From positions 1 through 64,000 of the forward strand of contig JAKFVQ010000021.1 of assembly GCA_021732085.1 (NCBI GenBank): a stretch of 64,000 nt of DNA, given 5' to 3'. Made by a program: the position numbers and the translations under genes. Under the pieces are notes generated by a model. That model saw nothing but the letters and a program-made list of their open reading frames with translations, was not told the DNA's origin and did not search any database. Origin of the DNA: Candidatus Obscuribacterales bacterium. Its GTDB lineage: Bacteria > Cyanobacteriota > Vampirovibrionia > Obscuribacterales > Obscuribacteraceae. Positions 61,639-64,000 of the stretch are shown piece by piece. The first letter of the stretch is position 1. Each line of letters starts with the position of its first letter.

Positions 61639-63534
61639 ATGAAAGAAACGGTGCTTCGGTCCAAACAAGGGGCTAATGAAGAGTTCTCGAAAGCTCTTTT
61701 AGCGCGTGTCGATGCAGGGACGGGGGAAGGGAAAGTCGTCACCGGAGCCCCAGGACGGAGCTTGCCGCATTGGATGATCGCCATGTCTCTGGCACTCGTC
61801 TTGTTGCTGGGACCGAGCTTTAGTTTTGGTTTGAATGAGCTGGCTCCCTCATCATTTGTGGCCGCTGCTGATGAATCTGATTCCGACGATTCGGCCGATA
61901 CAGGCTCAGAGGATAAAACGGCGAACACCAGTTCTGCCTCGTCCAAAAATTTCAAGAATAAGAAGGCTTCAGAAAAATCTGACTCCAGTAAATCAAAAGA
62001 CAAGGACAAGGACAAGGACAAGACCAAAGACAAGGATGAAGACGAGCCGAAGCTTTCTGTGACGGAGCACACTGTCACAATCGGCGGCAAGCCTGTCAAA
62101 TACAAAGCCACTGCCGGCTATATGGTGCTGAAAGACTTCTCTGACAAAAAGCGCAAAGAGGACGAGAAGGACAAGGATAAGAAAGACAAGAAGGATCCTC
62201 GCCCGACAGCGAAAATGTTCTTCATCGCTTACACTCGTGAAGACGCCGGTCCAAGTGCCAAGCGTCCGCTTACTTTTTCCTTCAACGGAGGTCCGGGATC
62301 GGCTTCTGTTTGGCTGCATATGGGTGGCTTGGGACCACGACGTGCAGCGCTAACCGATCGTGGTGAAGCATTGCCGCCGCCATATCGTCTTGAGGATAAC
62401 AATTATGCGTGGATAGACGAGAGCGATCTAGTCTTTATCGATCCTGTTTCCACAGGCTACAGCCGCTCTGAGCCGGATGAGGATCCAAAAAATTTCCATG
62501 GATACAAAGAAGACATCGAGAGTGTCGCCGAGTTTATCCGCTTGTACATCACGAAGAATCAGCGTTGGGTGTCGCCCAAGTTTATCGTTGGAGAAAGCTA
62601 TGGAACGACACGTGCAGCTGGATTGAGCGATTACCTACAACGCCGCTACGGCATTTATCTCAACGGCATAGTTCTTGTTTCTGCAGTTTTAAATTTCGCG
62701 ACGCTTGAGTTTGATCCCGGAAATGACAAACCATATCCTCTCTATCTGCCCGCTTATGCAGCGGCGGCTTGGTATCACAAGAAGCTGAGCCCCGAGCTAC
62801 AGAGCCTGCCACTTTCCGAGGTCTTGAAACAGGCTGAGGATTTCGCATCAAAAGAATATGTGTTGTCTTTGTTTGAAGGAGACAGGTTGGCTGGTGAACG
62901 CAAGAATCAAATTGCAGACAAAGTCGCGCTCTTCTCGGGTTTGCCCTCCACATATGTACGACAACTTGATGCGCGCATTCCAGATGAGGTGTTCTTTACT
63001 CATCTTCTGATGGATCGAAACCGGCAGATCGGTCGTTACGACAGCAGGTTCACCGGACTTCGCTATAAGCCAGGGCGCGATGATATGGAATTCGACCCTA
63101 GCGGTGAGGCGGTAACCGGACCCTTCACCGCAACGATAAATGATTACGTTCGCCGCGAGCTTAAGTTCGAAAGCGAATTGCCGTATGAAACAATAGCCAA
63201 CGTGTGGCCCTGGAGTTATCGCAATGCAACGAACAAATATTTGAACGTTGCCGAGGATCTATTCAAGGCAATGACCCGCAACCCATATCTGAAAGTGTGG
63301 TTGTGCTGCGGATATTATGATCTTGCAACACCATACTTTGCTGCCAAAAACACTTTTGATCAGATGAATCTAGATCCATCTATTCGTAAGAACGTGAAGA
63401 TTAGCTATTACGATAGTGGTCACATGCTTTACATCTACAAGCCAGCTTTAATTCAGTTCAAGCAGGATTTTCATGACTTTCTGAAAGATGCCCTCTTGCC
63501 GGAATCCGCCGCGGTGCCCTCTGCGGAGCCGTAA
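61639..63534 (+). CDS. exported serine carboxypeptidase (S10 family)
   Basis: 631 residues from ATG 61639 (AGGA nine bases upstream). A cytoplasmic stretch of ~50 residues precedes the hydrophobic export segment WMIAMSLALVLLLGPSFSF. Then a Lys/Asp/Ser-rich linker (SKSKDKDKDKDKTKDKDED) and the alpha/beta-hydrolase. Oxyanion region FNGGPGSASVWLHMGGLGPRR; nucleophile Ser320 in GESYGTTRAAG; Asp561 in YYDLATPY; His595 in DSGHMLYI, all present. Removes C-terminal residues from peptides outside the cytoplasm. Its stop is 2 bp from the NUDIX start. Confidence 0.93.
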   Translation: MKETVLRSKQGANEEFSKALLARVDAGTGEGKVVTGAPGRSLPHWMIAMSLALVLLLGPSFSFGLNELAPSSFVAAADESDSDDSADTGSEDKTANTSSASSKNFKNKKASEKSDSSKSKDKDKDKDKTKDKDEDEPKLSVTEHTVTIGGKPVKYKATAGYMVLKDFSDKKRKEDEKDKDKKDKKDPRPTAKMFFIAYTREDAGPSAKRPLTFSFNGGPGSASVWLHMGGLGPRRAALTDRGEALPPPYRLEDNNYAWIDESDLVFIDPVSTGYSRSEPDEDPKNFHGYKEDIESVAEFIRLYITKNQRWVSPKFIVGESYGTTRAAGLSDYLQRRYGIYLNGIVLVSAVLNFATLEFDPGNDKPYPLYLPAYAAAAWYHKKLSPELQSLPLSEVLKQAEDFASKEYVLSLFEGDRLAGERKNQIADKVALFSGLPSTYVRQLDARIPDEVFFTHLLMDRNRQIGRYDSRFTGLRYKPGRDDMEFDPSGEAVTGPFTATINDYVRRELKFESELPYETIANVWPWSYRNATNKYLNVAEDLFKAMTRNPYLKVWLCCGYYDLATPYFAAKNTFDQMNLDPSIRKNVKISYYDSGHMLYIYKPALIQFKQDFHDFLKDALLPESAAVPSAEP

Positions 63535-63536
63535 TC

Positions 63537-64000
63537 GTGGCGAAACTTAGTGCCGGAATTTTGCTCTTTCAAATCGAACCTGAACTACAGTTCTTGCTAG
63601 TTCACCCTGGCGGTCCATTCTTCAAGAAGAAGGACGAGGGCTGCTGGTCTATACCAAAGGGCGAAATTGAAGAAGGCGAAGATGCTGAAGCTGCAGCGCG
63701 CAGAGAGTGCAAAGAAGAGCTTGGCGTGGCATTGAGCATGGAGAGTATCTTCTTGGAGCAAATCACACAAAAGGGCGGCAAACAGGTTTTTGCTTGGGCG
63801 TGTGAATGCGATTTTGCTTTGCGCAAACAAATTGAAGAATCGGATATAGAGGAAGTCTGCGAGAAGTTTGAAATGGAATGGCCGCCTCGTTCAGGCAAGA
63901 AGGCGATGTTCGCAGAAATCGATAAGGCCGAATTCTTCACTTACGAGGTTGCTCGCATAAAAATCAATCCTGCGCAGATCCCGTTTTTGGACAGGCTACT
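63537..64000 (+). CDS. NUDIX hydrolase (3' end outside window)
   Basis: Starts GTG 63537, two bases after the S10 stop, and is open to the right edge (154 codons visible). The N-terminus is MAKLSAGILLFQIE. The NUDIX box is GEIEEGEDAEAAARRECKEELG, matching Gx5Ex7REUxEExG with Cys at the hydrophobic position. Further conserved GCWSIPKG lies upstream of it and FFTYEVARIKINPAQIPFLDRL downstream, as in the bis(5'-nucleosyl)-tetraphosphatase-like subgroup. Hydrolyses nucleoside-diphosphate derivatives by family; substrate not determinable. Confidence 0.9.
   Translation, partial: MAKLSAGILLFQIEPELQFLLVHPGGPFFKKKDEGCWSIPKGEIEEGEDAEAAARRECKEELGVALSMESIFLEQITQKGGKQVFAWACECDFALRKQIEESDIEEVCEKFEMEWPPRSGKKAMFAEIDKAEFFTYEVARIKINPAQIPFLDRL

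Overview
The window most resembles a chromosome segment from a non-photosynthetic cyanobacterial relative (Melainabacteria/Vampirovibrionia, Obscuribacterales-like). This is inferred from gene content, not from a marker gene. The clues are six Hanks-type Ser/Thr kinases (several fused to TPRs, one to a response-regulator receiver), many TPR proteins, PEP carboxylase, a gap-pgk pair, and large signal-less proteins built from short 'DG' repeats. A lipoprotein N-acyltransferase-like gene, a lipoprotein PBP4 and TadE/TadG-like proteins point to a diderm cell. GTG and TTG starts are common, and I saw no tRNA, rRNA or CRISPR.

Layout. 1-6.2 kb is accessory: the 3' end of a large surface or toxin-like protein with a zinc-ribbon neighbour (possible immunity protein), a frameshifted gene, and a decayed IS66 element (3096-5992) whose tnpA lies inverted inside the terminal repeats. 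6.5-18.6 kb holds two exported hypothetical proteins, ppc, an NHL/thioredoxin protein, a TPR kinase lacking its catalytic Asp, a zinc ribbon, PBP4 and a TPR protein. 18.6-28.8 kb holds three large DG-repeat proteins, two of them ending in predicted peptidase domains (papain/calpain-like; HExxH lethal-factor-like), around a receiver-kinase fusion and a HAD phosphatase. 29-39 kb holds Uma2, a toxin-antitoxin pair, a translationally coupled pair of membrane kinases plus the relic of a third, a GH18-like protein, an envelope protein and a TPR-matrixin. 39-46 kb holds a TPR kinase, pgk, gap, nfu, then four tandem tiny genes. 46.8-64 kb holds a TPR kinase, a PAS histidine kinase, enoyl-CoA hydratase, a DUF192 protein, lnt, a TPR-TadE-TadG-TadE cluster, ruvC, a sedolisin, a serine carboxypeptidase and a NUDIX gene cut by the right edge.

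The most interesting signal is the set of four short minus-strand genes at 45251-46390. Each has its own strong Shine-Dalgarno site. All share a gap-free 19-residue N-terminal motif, LP[RK]xKxIxxTxExxxxxGG, followed by completely different C-terminal tails. A constant leader ending in Gly-Gly with a hypervariable tail is the pattern of leader-core (RiPP or bacteriocin-like) precursors. I do not recognise the leader, and no maturation or export gene is visible nearby.
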